NCBI RefSeq assembly: GCF_018263855.1
Contig: NZ_CP073318.1
Span: forward strand, 9,424,001 to 9,488,000
Length of the DNA stretch: 64,000 nt
Direction: 5' to 3'
Source: Kutzneria sp. CA-103260
GTDB lineage: Bacteria > Actinomycetota > Actinomycetes > Mycobacteriales > Pseudonocardiaceae
The notes under the pieces are model-generated. The model worked only from the letters and a program-made list of their open reading frames with translations, made no database searches and had not been told where the DNA came from. Shown here in pieces: positions 56,398 through 64,000 of this stretch (positions are counted from its first letter, which is position 1; each line of letters opens with the position of its first letter). The position numbers and the translations under genes are program-made.

Positions 56398-56411
56398 TAC
56401 CCTGTACCGTC
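56398..56411 (+). promoter_or_regulatory. putative -10 giving a leaderless glmS transcript
   Basis: TACCCT (56398-56403) sits 8 bases before the GTG start of glmS, so initiation 6-8 bases later would give an mRNA beginning at or near the start codon. No ribosome binding site is present. Confidence 0.45.
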
Positions 56412-58259
56412 GTGTGCGGAATCGTGGGTTACACCGGTCATCGGCCAGCGCTCGACGTCGTCCTGGACGGACTGCGCCGACTGGAGTACCGGGGTTATGA
56501 CTCGGCGGGCGTCGCCGTTCTCGACGGCGACGGCGGCCTGGCGGTCGAGCGCAAGGCGGGCCGGCTGGCCAACCTGGAGGCGCGGCTCGACGAGGTCGGT
56601 CGGGACACCCTGACCGGCGGCACCGGCATGGGCCACACGCGGTGGGCGACGCACGGCGCGCCGATCGACCGGAACTCGCACCCGCACCGGGACACCACCG
56701 GCCGGACCGCCGTGGTGCACAACGGGATCATCGAGAACTTCGCGCAGCTGCGGGCCGAGCTGGAGGCTGACGGCGTCGAGCTGGCCAGCGACACCGACAG
56801 CGAGACCGCGGCCCACCTGGTCGCCCGGATCTACGACGGCGACCTGGCCGCGGCCGTGCGCACCGTGTGCCGGCGGCTGGAGGGCGCGTTCACGCTGGTC
56901 GTCACCCACGCCGACGAGCCGGACAAGGTGGTCGCCGCCCGGCGCTCCTCGCCGCTGGTGGTCGGCGTCGGCGTCGGCGAGACCTTCCTGGCCTCCGACG
57001 TGGCCGCCTTCATCGAGCACACCCGCGACGCCGTCGAGCTGGGCCAGGACCAGGTCGTCACGATCACCAAGGACGGCTACGAGGTCACCGACTTCCACGG
57101 GGAGCCGGTCGTCGCCAAGCCGTTCCAGGTGAACTGGGACCTGTCGGCCGCCGAGAAGGGCGGCCACGACTACTTCATGCTCAAGGAGATCGAGGAGCAG
57201 CCGGAGGCGCTGGCCAACACGCTGCGCGGGCACTTCGCCGACGGCCGCATCGTGCTCGACGAGCAGCGGCTGGCCGACCAGGACCTGCGGGACGTGGACA
57301 AGGTCTTCGTGGTCGCCTGCGGCACCGCCTACCACTCCGGCCTGGTCGCCAAGTACGCCATCGAGCACTGGACCCGGCTGCCCGTGGAGTGCGAGCTGGC
57401 CAGCGAGTTCCGCTACCGCGACCCGGTGCTGGACCGCGACACCCTGGTGGTGGCCATCTCCCAGTCCGGCGAGACCGCCGACACCCTGGAGGCGGTGCGG
57501 CACGCCCGTGAGCAGAAGGCCCGCGTGCTGGCCATCTGCAACACCAACGGGGCGCAGATCCCGCGCGAGTCCGACGCCGTGCTCTACACCCACGCGGGCC
57601 CGGAGATCGGCGTCGCCGCGACCAAGACCTTCCTGGCCCAGATCGCCGCCAACTACCTCGTCGGCCTGGCGCTGGCCCAGGCCCGCGGCACCAAGTACCC
57701 GGACGAGGTGGCCCGCGAGTTCCACGAGCTGGAGGCCATGCCCGCCGCCGTGCAGCACGCGCTGGGCACCGTCGGCCAGGTCCGGGAGCTGGCCCGGGAA
57801 CTGGCCGACTCCAAGGCGATCCTGTTCCTCGGCCGGCACGTCGGCTTCCCCGTCGCCCTGGAGGGCGCGCTGAAGCTGAAGGAGCTGGCCTACATGCACG
57901 CCGAGGGCTTCGCCGCCGGCGAGCTCAAGCACGGCCCCATCGCGCTGATCGAGGACCAGTTGCCGGTCGTGGTCGTGATGCCCTCGCCGAAGGGCCGCGC
58001 TGTGCTGCACAGCAAGCTGCTGTCCAACATCAGCGAGATCCAGGCCCGCGGCGCGCGGACCATCGTCATCGCCGAGGAGGGCGACGACACGGTCAAGCCG
58101 TTCGCGGACCACCTGATCGAGGTACCGGCCGTGCCGACCCTGTTGCAGCCCTTGGTCTCCAGTGTTCCGCTGCAGGTGCTGGCGGCCGAGATCGCCCGTA
58201 GTCGCGGGTACGACGTCGACAAGCCGCGTAACCTCGCGAAGTCCGTGACCGTCGAGTGA
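56412..58259 (+). CDS. glmS: glutamine-fructose-6-phosphate aminotransferase
   Basis: A 615-residue enzyme forming GlcN-6-P, the first step to UDP-GlcNAc. The catalytic N-terminal Cys2 (MCGIVGYTG) fixes the GTG start. The glutaminase part has GHTRWATHG and NSHPH. Two SIS sugar-phosphate domains follow (GCGTAYHSG and SQSGETADT). No glmS ribozyme-like leader is seen. A DasR-like operator and a probable leaderless promoter lie upstream. Confidence 0.97.
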   Translation: MCGIVGYTGHRPALDVVLDGLRRLEYRGYDSAGVAVLDGDGGLAVERKAGRLANLEARLDEVGRDTLTGGTGMGHTRWATHGAPIDRNSHPHRDTTGRTAVVHNGIIENFAQLRAELEADGVELASDTDSETAAHLVARIYDGDLAAAVRTVCRRLEGAFTLVVTHADEPDKVVAARRSSPLVVGVGVGETFLASDVAAFIEHTRDAVELGQDQVVTITKDGYEVTDFHGEPVVAKPFQVNWDLSAAEKGGHDYFMLKEIEEQPEALANTLRGHFADGRIVLDEQRLADQDLRDVDKVFVVACGTAYHSGLVAKYAIEHWTRLPVECELASEFRYRDPVLDRDTLVVAISQSGETADTLEAVRHAREQKARVLAICNTNGAQIPRESDAVLYTHAGPEIGVAATKTFLAQIAANYLVGLALAQARGTKYPDEVAREFHELEAMPAAVQHALGTVGQVRELARELADSKAILFLGRHVGFPVALEGALKLKELAYMHAEGFAAGELKHGPIALIEDQLPVVVVMPSPKGRAVLHSKLLSNISEIQARGARTIVIAEEGDDTVKPFADHLIEVPAVPTLLQPLVSSVPLQVLAAEIARSRGYDVDKPRNLAKSVTVE

Positions 58260-58272
58260 TCGAGGCTGTTTG

Positions 58273-59697
58273 ATGCGGGGCGTGTGGACTGCCGACCAGG
58301 TTCGGGCGGCTGAGCAGCGGGTCTTCACCAGGGTGCCGGAGAGCCGGCTGATGCGGATCGCCGCGTTCGCCGTGGCCAACGAGGTGCTCGCGCTGCTGGC
58401 CGAGCTAACCGGCGGCACGTCCGGCCGCCGGGTCGGCCTGCTCGTCGGGGCCGGCAACAACGGCGGCGACGCCCTGTGGGCCGGCGCTTTCCTTTGCCGG
58501 CGTGCGGTTTCCGTCACGGCGGTGCTGCTCGCGCCGGAGCGGGCGCACGCCGCCGGGCTGGCTGCCTTCCGCCGGGCCGGCGGCCGCATCGGCGACTCCG
58601 TGGCCGGGGCCGATGTCGTCGTGGACGGCATCATCGGCTTGTCCGCCAAGGGATCCCTGCGCCCCGACGCCGCCGCGCTGGTCGAATCCGTGACGGCCCC
58701 CGTCGTCGCCGTCGACCTGCCCAGCGGCGTCGACCCCGACACCGGCGCCGTCGACGGACCGCATGTCACCGCCGCCGTCACCGTCACCTTCGGCGGCCGG
58801 AAGCCTTGCCACGTGGTCGGTCCCGGCGCCATCGCGGCCGGCGCCGTCCGCGTCGTCGACATCGGCATCGGTGACGACCTCGACGAGCCGCACGCCGTGC
58901 TGCTCGACACCGAGGACGTCGCTGACGCCTGGCCCATCCCGGGGCCTTCCGACGACAAGTACACCCAGGGCGTCACCGGCGTCGCCGCCGGCTCCGAGAC
59001 CTATCCCGGGGCCGCCGTGCTGGCCACCGGGGCCGCCATCCTCGCCACCTCCGGCATGGTCCGCTACGCCGGCAGCGCCGCCGAGATCGTGCGGAGCCGG
59101 TGGCCCGAGGTCGTCGCCACCGGCCATGTCGGCGACGCCGGCCGGGTGCAGGCGTGGGTCGTCGGGCCCGGGCTCGGCACCGGCAAGGCCGGCCGGGGCG
59201 TGCTGGCCGAGGTCCTCGCCGCCGGCGTGCCCGTCTGCGCCGACGCCGACGCCATCACCCTGCTCGCCGGCGACCCCACCCTGTGGGATGCCCGCGACCC
59301 CGACACCCCCGTCGTGCTCACCCCCCACGACCGTGAGTTCGCCCGTCTCGCCGGTGACGTCGGCCCCGACCGCATCGCCGCCGCCCGCCGGGCCGCCGCC
59401 CGGTTCCAGGCCGTCGTCCTGCTCAAGGGCCACTCCACCGTCGTCGCCGCCCCCGACGGCCGGGTCCTGGTCAACCAGTCCCGCTCCTCCTGGCCGGCCA
59501 CCGCCGGCTCCGGCGACGTCCTCTCCGGCCTCCTCGGCGCGTTGTTGGCCGCCGGCGAGGACCCCTGGCTCGCCGCCGGCTGCGCCGCCTACGTCCACGA
59601 GCTCGCCGCCGACCTCGCCGCCGACCGCGCCCCCGCCCCCGCCTCCCACCTCCAGGCCGCCATCCCCGACGCCATCCGCCACATCCGGGGCCTCTGA
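58273..59697 (+). CDS. nnr: bifunctional NAD(P)H-hydrate epimerase/dehydratase
   Basis: A 474-residue repair enzyme for damaged NADH and NADPH. The N-terminal epimerase domain has VGAGNNGGDALWAG and DLPSGVDPDTG. The C-terminal ADP-dependent dehydratase domain has VLLKGHSTVV and ATAGSGDVLSGLLGAL. GAGG lies 7 bases before ATG 58273. A TTG one codon earlier is less likely. It follows glmS by 13 bases and is probably co-transcribed, as in other actinobacteria. Confidence 0.95.
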   Translation: MRGVWTADQVRAAEQRVFTRVPESRLMRIAAFAVANEVLALLAELTGGTSGRRVGLLVGAGNNGGDALWAGAFLCRRAVSVTAVLLAPERAHAAGLAAFRRAGGRIGDSVAGADVVVDGIIGLSAKGSLRPDAAALVESVTAPVVAVDLPSGVDPDTGAVDGPHVTAAVTVTFGGRKPCHVVGPGAIAAGAVRVVDIGIGDDLDEPHAVLLDTEDVADAWPIPGPSDDKYTQGVTGVAAGSETYPGAAVLATGAAILATSGMVRYAGSAAEIVRSRWPEVVATGHVGDAGRVQAWVVGPGLGTGKAGRGVLAEVLAAGVPVCADADAITLLAGDPTLWDARDPDTPVVLTPHDREFARLAGDVGPDRIAAARRAAARFQAVVLLKGHSTVVAAPDGRVLVNQSRSSWPATAGSGDVLSGLLGALLAAGEDPWLAAGCAAYVHELAADLAADRAPAPASHLQAAIPDAIRHIRGL

Positions 59698-59703
59698 CCT
59701 GGG

Positions 59704-59738
59704 CTGTATATACGTTACGATGGTCCTCGTATATACAG
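59704..59738. promoter_or_regulatory. vapBC operator (inverted repeat)
   Basis: CTGTATATACG and CGTATATACAG are perfect 11-base inverted arms with a 13-base spacer that contains TACGAT, a possible -10. The element is much more AT-rich than its surroundings. It lies 15 bases before the vapB start, as expected for antitoxin autoregulation. Confidence 0.75.
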
Positions 59739-59753
59739 CGAAGGAGGCTCGCC

Positions 59754-59960
59754 TTGACGCGCACCCTGATCGACATCGACGACGCCTTACTGCTCCAGGC
59801 TCAGCAGGTGCTCGGCACCGACACCAAGAAGGACACGGTCAACACCGCCCTGGCCGAGGTGGTCGCGCTCCAGGCACGACGGAACTTCCTGGCTGCCGCC
59901 AGGGGCGGCGCCTTCGCTGATCTCGCCGATCCGGATGTTCGAGGTGAGGCGTGGCGGTAG
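59754..59960 (+). CDS. vapB: VapB-type antitoxin
   Basis: A 68-residue protein with a ribbon-helix-helix-like start (TRTLIDIDDALLLQAQQVLGTDTKKDTVNTALAEVVAL, type DUF2191) and a toxin-binding tail. TTG at 59754 has AAGGAGG seven bases upstream. It overlaps vapC by ten bases. VapB usually binds its own operator and neutralises VapC. Confidence 0.88.
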   Translation: MTRTLIDIDDALLLQAQQVLGTDTKKDTVNTALAEVVALQARRNFLAAARGGAFADLADPDVRGEAWR

Positions 59961-60373
59961 CCCGCTACCTGGCGGACACCAGTGCGTTGGCCCGGCTGCA
60001 CAAGCCGGTGGTGTACGAGTTCCTGGGACCGCTGATCGAGGCCGGTCTGGTCACGATCTGCTCGATGGTCGAACTGGAGATCCTGTATTCGGCGCGGAAC
60101 AAGGGCGACTATGAGAGCCGCCGCGCCCAGCTGGAGGCTGGCTTCGAACGCCTGCCTTCGCCCGACGAGGTGTGGAATCGCGCGGTCGAGGTGCAGGAGG
60201 CGCTCGCGCGGCGGGGCTCGCATCGCGGCGTGAAACTACCCGACCTGCTCATCGCGGCGACCGCTGAACGGCACGGTGTCGTGTTGCTGCACTACGACAT
60301 CGACTACGACAACATCGCGGCGATCACCGATCAGCCGACGCGTTGGGTGGTGCCGCCAGGTACGGCTGACTGA
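59951..60373 (+). CDS. vapC: VapC-type PIN-domain toxin
   Basis: A 140-residue PIN-fold ribonuclease of a type II toxin-antitoxin pair. Acidic active-site residues are present: Asp9 (YLADTSALARL), Glu41/43 (MVELEILY), Asp98 (VKLPDLLIAATA) and Asp116 (LLHYDIDYD). GTG at 59951 follows GAGGTGAGGC inside vapB. The targets cannot be predicted from sequence. All residues needed for activity look intact. Confidence 0.88.
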   Translation: MAVARYLADTSALARLHKPVVYEFLGPLIEAGLVTICSMVELEILYSARNKGDYESRRAQLEAGFERLPSPDEVWNRAVEVQEALARRGSHRGVKLPDLLIAATAERHGVVLLHYDIDYDNIAAITDQPTRWVVPPGTAD

Positions 60374-60394
60374 GGGGGTTAACCCGTTCGGCAC

Positions 60395-60418
60395 CTCTGA
60401 CCCGGCCGGGTGTCAGAG
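60395..60418 (+). terminator. hairpin between vapC and alr
   Basis: CTCTGAC / GTCAGAG with an inner CCGGCCGG can form a stem-loop 22 bases after the vapC stop. No T-run is present, so termination is uncertain. Confidence 0.4.
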
Positions 60419-60441
60419 GGCTGTGTCACCATGAACGCGTT

Positions 60442-61584
60442 ATGGCTGATCAGCACAATCCCCTCCCGCGGGCCGAGGTTCGGATCGACCTGGACGCGGT
60501 GAAGCACAACGTCGAGCTGCTGACGCGGCTGGCGGGCCATTCGGGTGCGCAGACGATGGCCGTGGTCAAGGCCGACGGCTACGGGCACGGCGCGGTGGCG
60601 GTGGGCAACGCGGCGCTGACGGCGGGGGCGTCCTGGCTGGGCGTGGCCTCCGTGGACGAGGCGCTGGCGCTGCGCGCGGCGGGTATCCAGGCGCGCATTT
60701 TCTGCTGGCTGCACACGGTGGATGACAACTTCGGCCCGGCGGTGGCGGCGGGGATCCATCTGTCGGTGTCCTCGCTGCGGCAGCTGTGGGCGGTGAACTC
60801 GGCGGCCCGGGCGGTGGGCCAGGAGGCCCGGGTGCACCTGAAGATCGACACGGGTCTGACCCGGAGCGGGGCGCAGCCGGCGGACTGGCCGGCGCTGGTG
60901 GAAGCCGCCGCGAGTGCGCACGAAGAGGGCACGATCGAGATCGCGGCGGTGTGGTCGCACCTGGCCAACGCCGACGAGCCGGGCCATCCGTCGATGGACC
61001 TGCAGGCGGCCCGGCTGGACGAGGCGTACAAGGTGGTCGTGGACGCGGGCCTGCGCCCGCTGCGCCACCTGGCCAACTCGGCGGCCACGCTGACCCGCCC
61101 GGACCTGCACTTCGACCTGGTCCGCCCGGGCATCGCGGTGTACGGCCTGAACCCGGTCCCGGGCAGCGCCGACCTGCGGCCGGTGATGACTTTCCGCTCC
61201 TCGGTGTCGCTGGCCCGCCGGGTGCCGGCGGGGGAGTCGGTCTCCTACGGCCACACCTGGACCGCGGACCAGGAGACGACGCTGGCGCTGGTCCCGGTCG
61301 GCTACGCGGACGGCGTGCCGCGGGCGCTGTCCGGGCAGATGGAGGTCTGGCTGGGCGGCGCCAGGCGACCGGTCGTGGGCCGGGTCTGCATGGACCAGGT
61401 CGTGGTGGACTGCGGCGACGACCCGATCGCCGACGGCGACGAGGTGATCCTGTTCGGCCCGGGCGGGCACGGCGAGCCGACGGCGCGGGAGTGGGCCGAC
61501 AGGACCGGCACGATCGACTACGAGATCGTCACCGGCATGTACCGGCCGAGGGTGCGGCGCAGCTACGTCGGCGGCAGCCGGTGA
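60442..61584 (+). CDS. alr: alanine racemase
   Basis: A 380-residue PLP enzyme supplying D-alanine for peptidoglycan. The PLP lysine is Lys43 (MAVVKADGYGHGA). The second catalytic base is Tyr269 (SVSYGHTW). VCMDQVVVDCG is also conserved. ATG at 60442 lacks a clear ribosome binding site. The stop overlaps the next gene by four bases. Confidence 0.96.
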   Translation: MADQHNPLPRAEVRIDLDAVKHNVELLTRLAGHSGAQTMAVVKADGYGHGAVAVGNAALTAGASWLGVASVDEALALRAAGIQARIFCWLHTVDDNFGPAVAAGIHLSVSSLRQLWAVNSAARAVGQEARVHLKIDTGLTRSGAQPADWPALVEAAASAHEEGTIEIAAVWSHLANADEPGHPSMDLQAARLDEAYKVVVDAGLRPLRHLANSAATLTRPDLHFDLVRPGIAVYGLNPVPGSADLRPVMTFRSSVSLARRVPAGESVSYGHTWTADQETTLALVPVGYADGVPRALSGQMEVWLGGARRPVVGRVCMDQVVVDCGDDPIADGDEVILFGPGGHGEPTAREWADRTGTIDYEIVTGMYRPRVRRSYVGGSR

Positions 61585-62684
61585 GGCCGTGGATGAAGGC
61601 CGCCGGGGTGACCGGCGGCGTGGTCGGCGCGGCGGCGACCGGCCTGGTGCTGGGCGCGGCGGCGCAGAACGCCCGCATCGCCCGGCAGCGCCGCGAGGCC
61701 GACGACCCGCACGAGGACGAGCCGCTGGGCCAGTTACGCCCGAGCCGGGAGTGCACGGTCGCGGCCGACGACGGCGTGCCGATCGCGTGCGAGGAAGTCG
61801 ACCCGGAGGACGGCGGCTCCCCGGCTCTGACCGTGGTGTTGGTGCACGGCTTCGTGCTGGACCGCCGCTGCTGGCACTTCCAGCGTCGCGACCTGGCGAA
61901 GATGATCGACCCGAGGGTTCGCCTCGTGCTGTACGACCAGCGCAGCCACGGCCGCTCCGGCAAGGCCACGGCCGAGTCCAGCACCATCGAGCAGCTGGGT
62001 CGCGACCTCGACGCCGTGCTCAGGGCTTTGGTCCCGGACGGCCCGATCATGCTGGCCGGGCACTCCATGGGCGGCATGACGATCATGGCCCTGGCCGAGC
62101 AGCGGCCCGAGCTGTTCCTGGACCGGGTCCGCGGCGTGGCGCTGATCGGCACCTCGGCCGGCGACGTCGGCGCGTCCGGCCTGCCCCGGCCGCTGCTGTC
62201 CCGGCACAACCCGGCCACCCGCGGCCTCGGCCTGCTCGCGAACTGGCAGCCCGGCCTGGTGGAGTGGACCCGCAGGGCCGGCGGGCAGCTCACCTGGAGC
62301 GCCATCCGCGGCCTGGCCTTCGGCGACCGCAAGGTCAGCCCCAAGCTGGTCGACCTGATGGACACGATGATCGACGGCACCTCGCTGGCGGCCATCACCG
62401 ACTTCGTCCGTACCCTGGGCTCGCACAACCGCTACGCCGCGCTGGCCGGGCTGCGGCACTGCAAGGTGCTGGTGCTCAGCGGGGACGCCGACCGGCTCAC
62501 CCCGTTCCGGCACGCCGAGGCGATCGCCGCCGAGCTGCCGGACGCCGAACTGGTCCGGGCCGACGGCGCGGGCCACATGGTGATGCTGGAGCAGGCCGAC
62601 CTGGTCACCGGTCACCTGGTGGAGCTGGTGCGCAGCTGTGCGGACGGCGAGACGAGTGGACGGCGATGGTGGAAACGGGCGTGA
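61581..62684 (+). CDS. alpha/beta hydrolase with N-terminal membrane segment
   Basis: A 367-residue protein. An N-terminal hydrophobic helix (AGVTGGVVGAAATGLVLGAAA) suggests membrane anchoring. The hydrolase domain follows with oxyanion motif VLVHGFVLDRRCW, nucleophile Ser in AGHSMGGMT, Asp in SGDADRLTP and His in GAGHMVM, a complete triad. The substrate is unknown. The GTG at 61581 overlaps alr; ATG at 61593 is an alternative. Order alr-hydrolase-tsaE is common in actinobacteria. Confidence 0.9.
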   Translation: MRPWMKAAGVTGGVVGAAATGLVLGAAAQNARIARQRREADDPHEDEPLGQLRPSRECTVAADDGVPIACEEVDPEDGGSPALTVVLVHGFVLDRRCWHFQRRDLAKMIDPRVRLVLYDQRSHGRSGKATAESSTIEQLGRDLDAVLRALVPDGPIMLAGHSMGGMTIMALAEQRPELFLDRVRGVALIGTSAGDVGASGLPRPLLSRHNPATRGLGLLANWQPGLVEWTRRAGGQLTWSAIRGLAFGDRKVSPKLVDLMDTMIDGTSLAAITDFVRTLGSHNRYAALAGLRHCKVLVLSGDADRLTPFRHAEAIAAELPDAELVRADGAGHMVMLEQADLVTGHLVELVRSCADGETSGRRWWKRA

Positions 62685-63133
62685 AGGAACTCCGGCTGCC
62701 GGTGGAGGCGGACACGGTCGAGTTCGGCCGGCGGCTGGGCGGTCTGCTGCGGGCCGGCGACCTGGTGCTGCTCTCCGGCCCGTTGGGGGCCGGCAAGACG
62801 GCGCTGACCAGGGGCATCGCCGAGGGGCTTGGCGTACGGGGCCGGGTCAGCTCGCCCACGTTCGTGATCGCCCGTGAGCACAAGGCCGGGCCGCGGGGCG
62901 TGGCGCTGGTGCATGTGGACGCCTACCGGCTGGGCGGGCGTCTCGACGAGCTGGACGACCTGGACCTGGACACCGAGCTGGTGGACGCGGCCGTGGTGGT
63001 GGAGTGGGGCGAGGGAGCCGCCGAGCGGCTGTCCGACGACCACCTGCTGATCCGCCTCACCCGCCTCGACGACGACGTGCGAGTGGCGGAGCTACACCCG
63101 CACGGCGCCTGGTCCACCCGCGACCTCCCCTGA
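62666..63133 (+). CDS. tsaE: tRNA threonylcarbamoyladenosine biosynthesis ATPase TsaE
   Basis: A 155-residue P-loop ATPase that assists TsaB/TsaD in t6A modification of ANN-decoding tRNAs. Walker A is SGPLGAGKTALTRG, switch region SSPTFVI, and HVDAYRLGG and VVVEWGE follow. ATG at 62666 overlaps the hydrolase gene by 19 bases. GTG at 62681, overlapping the stop by four bases, is equally possible and would remove five residues. Confidence 0.93.
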   Translation: MVETGVKELRLPVEADTVEFGRRLGGLLRAGDLVLLSGPLGAGKTALTRGIAEGLGVRGRVSSPTFVIAREHKAGPRGVALVHVDAYRLGGRLDELDDLDLDTELVDAAVVVEWGEGAAERLSDDHLLIRLTRLDDDVRVAELHPHGAWSTRDLP

Positions 63134-63155
63134 CCCCACCCACCACCCACCCCGC

Positions 63156-63224
63156 CTCTTTTCGCCACATGTGGCGCACATTCGACTTCCAGCGCCACAT
63201 GTGGACCACATGTGGCAAAAAGAG
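63156..63224. terminator. bidirectional terminator with triple CCACATGTGG palindrome
   Basis: CTCTTTTCGCCACATGTGG (63156-63174) and CCACATGTGGCAAAAAGAG (63206-63224) are near-exact inverted arms that carry T-runs on both strands. CCACATGTGG occurs three times (63165, 63195, 63206). It lies between converging tsaE and the acyl-CoA synthetase gene. Confidence 0.7.
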
Positions 63225-63236
63225 TGGGGCGTGGGG

Positions 63237-64000
63237 TTAGGGCAGGGCGCGCTTGGTGACCTTGCCGAGCTCGTTGCGGGGCAGGGAATCCACGAAGTGC
63301 ACGACCCGCGGTCGCTTGTGCGGGGTGAGCAGCTTCGCCACGTGCTCGACCAGCTCGTCGGCGGACGGCGCCGGGTCGGCGGCGACCACCCAGGCCACGA
63401 TCCGCTCGCCGAGGTCGTCGTCAGGACGGCCGGCGACCGCGACCTCGGCCACCCCCGGGTGCTCCAGCAGGGCGTTCTCGATCTCGCCGGCGCCGATCTT
63501 GAAGCCGCCGCTCTTGATGATGTCGGTGGCCCGCCGGCCGACGATGCGGATGTAGCCGTCGGCGGACCGGGTGGCCATGTCGCCGGTGCGGAACCAGCCG
63601 TCGTGCATGGCCTCGGCCGTGGCGTCGGGGCGGTTCAGGTACTCCAGGAACAGGTTCGGGCCGCGCACCTCGATCTCGCCGATGGTGGCGTCGTCGCTCA
63701 CGGAGACCACCTCGCCGGCATCGTCGACGAGACGCACCGAAACGCCGTCGACCGGGGTGCCGACAGTGCCCGGCCGCCGCTCGCCCCAGGCCCGGACGCT
63801 GCAGTTCATCAGCGTCTCGGTCATGCCGTAGCGCTCCACGATCCGCTGCCCGGTGGCCTTGGAGATGCGCTCGTGGCAGGTCGCCGGCAGCGCCGCCGAG
63901 CCGGAGACCAGCAGCCGAGCCTGGGCCACCTGCTTGGCCAGCTCCGGATCGGCCTCCACGTCCGCGGCCAGCCGGTGGTACATGGTCGGGACGCCGAACA
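63237..64000 (-). CDS. acyl-CoA synthetase (AMP-binding), C-terminal part; 5' end beyond window
   Basis: The last ~254 residues of an ANL-superfamily ligase that activates a carboxylic acid as an adenylate and then a CoA ester. YGMTETLMN is the acid/nucleotide motif. The GWFRTGDMATRSADGYIRIVGR hinge follows, then KSGGFKIGAGEIE. Catalytic Lys is in LPRNELGKVTK near the C-terminus. Sequence resembles MatB/FadD36-like small-acyl ligases, but the substrate pocket is outside. The frame is still open at the window edge. Confidence 0.93.
   Translation of the reverse strand, partial: FGVPTMYHRLAADVEADPELAKQVAQARLLVSGSAALPATCHERISKATGQRIVERYGMTETLMNCSVRAWGERRPGTVGTPVDGVSVRLVDDAGEVVSVSDDATIGEIEVRGPNLFLEYLNRPDATAEAMHDGWFRTGDMATRSADGYIRIVGRRATDIIKSGGFKIGAGEIENALLEHPGVAEVAVAGRPDDDLGERIVAWVVAADPAPSADELVEHVAKLLTPHKRPRVVHFVDSLPRNELGKVTKRALP

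Noticed and set aside
56143..56411. glmS ribozyme or riboswitch upstream of glmS
   Set aside because: No ribozyme-like core was seen, and a near-leaderless promoter leaves no room for it.

Overview
The window is a GC-rich actinobacterial chromosome segment. Codons end mostly in G or C, GTG starts are frequent, and the gene order matches the mycobacterial rpoBC-str-S10-spc-alpha block followed by an ESX-4 locus next to rplM-rpsI. Full-length EccE, EspC-like and PPE-like secretion substrates and a decayed SARP regulator suggest the order Pseudonocardiales. The genus cannot be fixed from this sequence alone.

Layout. 1-4863: the 3' end of rpoB, then rpoC, closed by a perfect palindromic terminator. 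4971-7584: a minus-strand island of three type VII secretion (T7SS) associated genes lying between rpoC and rpsL. 7585-12427: rpsL-rpsG-fusA-tuf (str operon). 12428-22398: the S10 and spc operons, rpsJ to rplO, with a strong terminator. 22399-24777 and on to 25570: secY-adk-map with its own promoter and a structured leader. 25551-26757: a broken SARP-type regulator and a DUF1707 membrane protein. 26758-31740: infA, rpmJ, then rpsM-rpsK-rpsD-rpoA-rplQ-truA. 31742-48733: a secreted repeat protein, then an ESX-4-like system (eccE, eccB, mycP, eccD, eccC, an Hsp70/actin-fold accessory protein, and two WXG100 proteins), with EspC-like and PPE-like substrate genes inside it. 48734-51545: rplM-rpsI and glmM. 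51699-55269: a second plus-strand T7SS substrate island encoding a 955-residue Gly-rich protein. 55288-63133: an alpha/beta-hydrolase-like gene, glmS, nnr, a vapBC toxin-antitoxin pair, alr, a second hydrolase and tsaE. 63237-64000: the 3' part of an acyl-CoA synthetase gene.

How the parts fit together. Translation and transcription genes form the backbone. ESX-4 sits where it does in Mycobacterium tuberculosis (eccC, Rv3446c-like gene, two Esx genes, rplM, rpsI, glmM, glmS, alr, tsaE), so the synteny looks ancestral rather than recently acquired. The accessory islands around it encode small helical substrates with W-x-G or Y-x-x-x-D/E motifs plus large proline/glycine-rich proteins, plausible cargo of that secretion system. 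glmM and glmS feed UDP-GlcNAc synthesis and alr feeds D-alanine synthesis, both for peptidoglycan. A DasR-like operator lies upstream of glmS.

The most interesting signals are: a motif shared by the rpsL and rpsJ leaders; nearly matched promoters for rpsL and rplM; an identical 14-base element downstream of the putative -10 of two T7SS substrate operons; acidic-aromatic tails shared by three T7SS-linked small proteins; and a 14-heptad repeat protein. No tRNA, rRNA, CRISPR array or insertion sequence was recognised.
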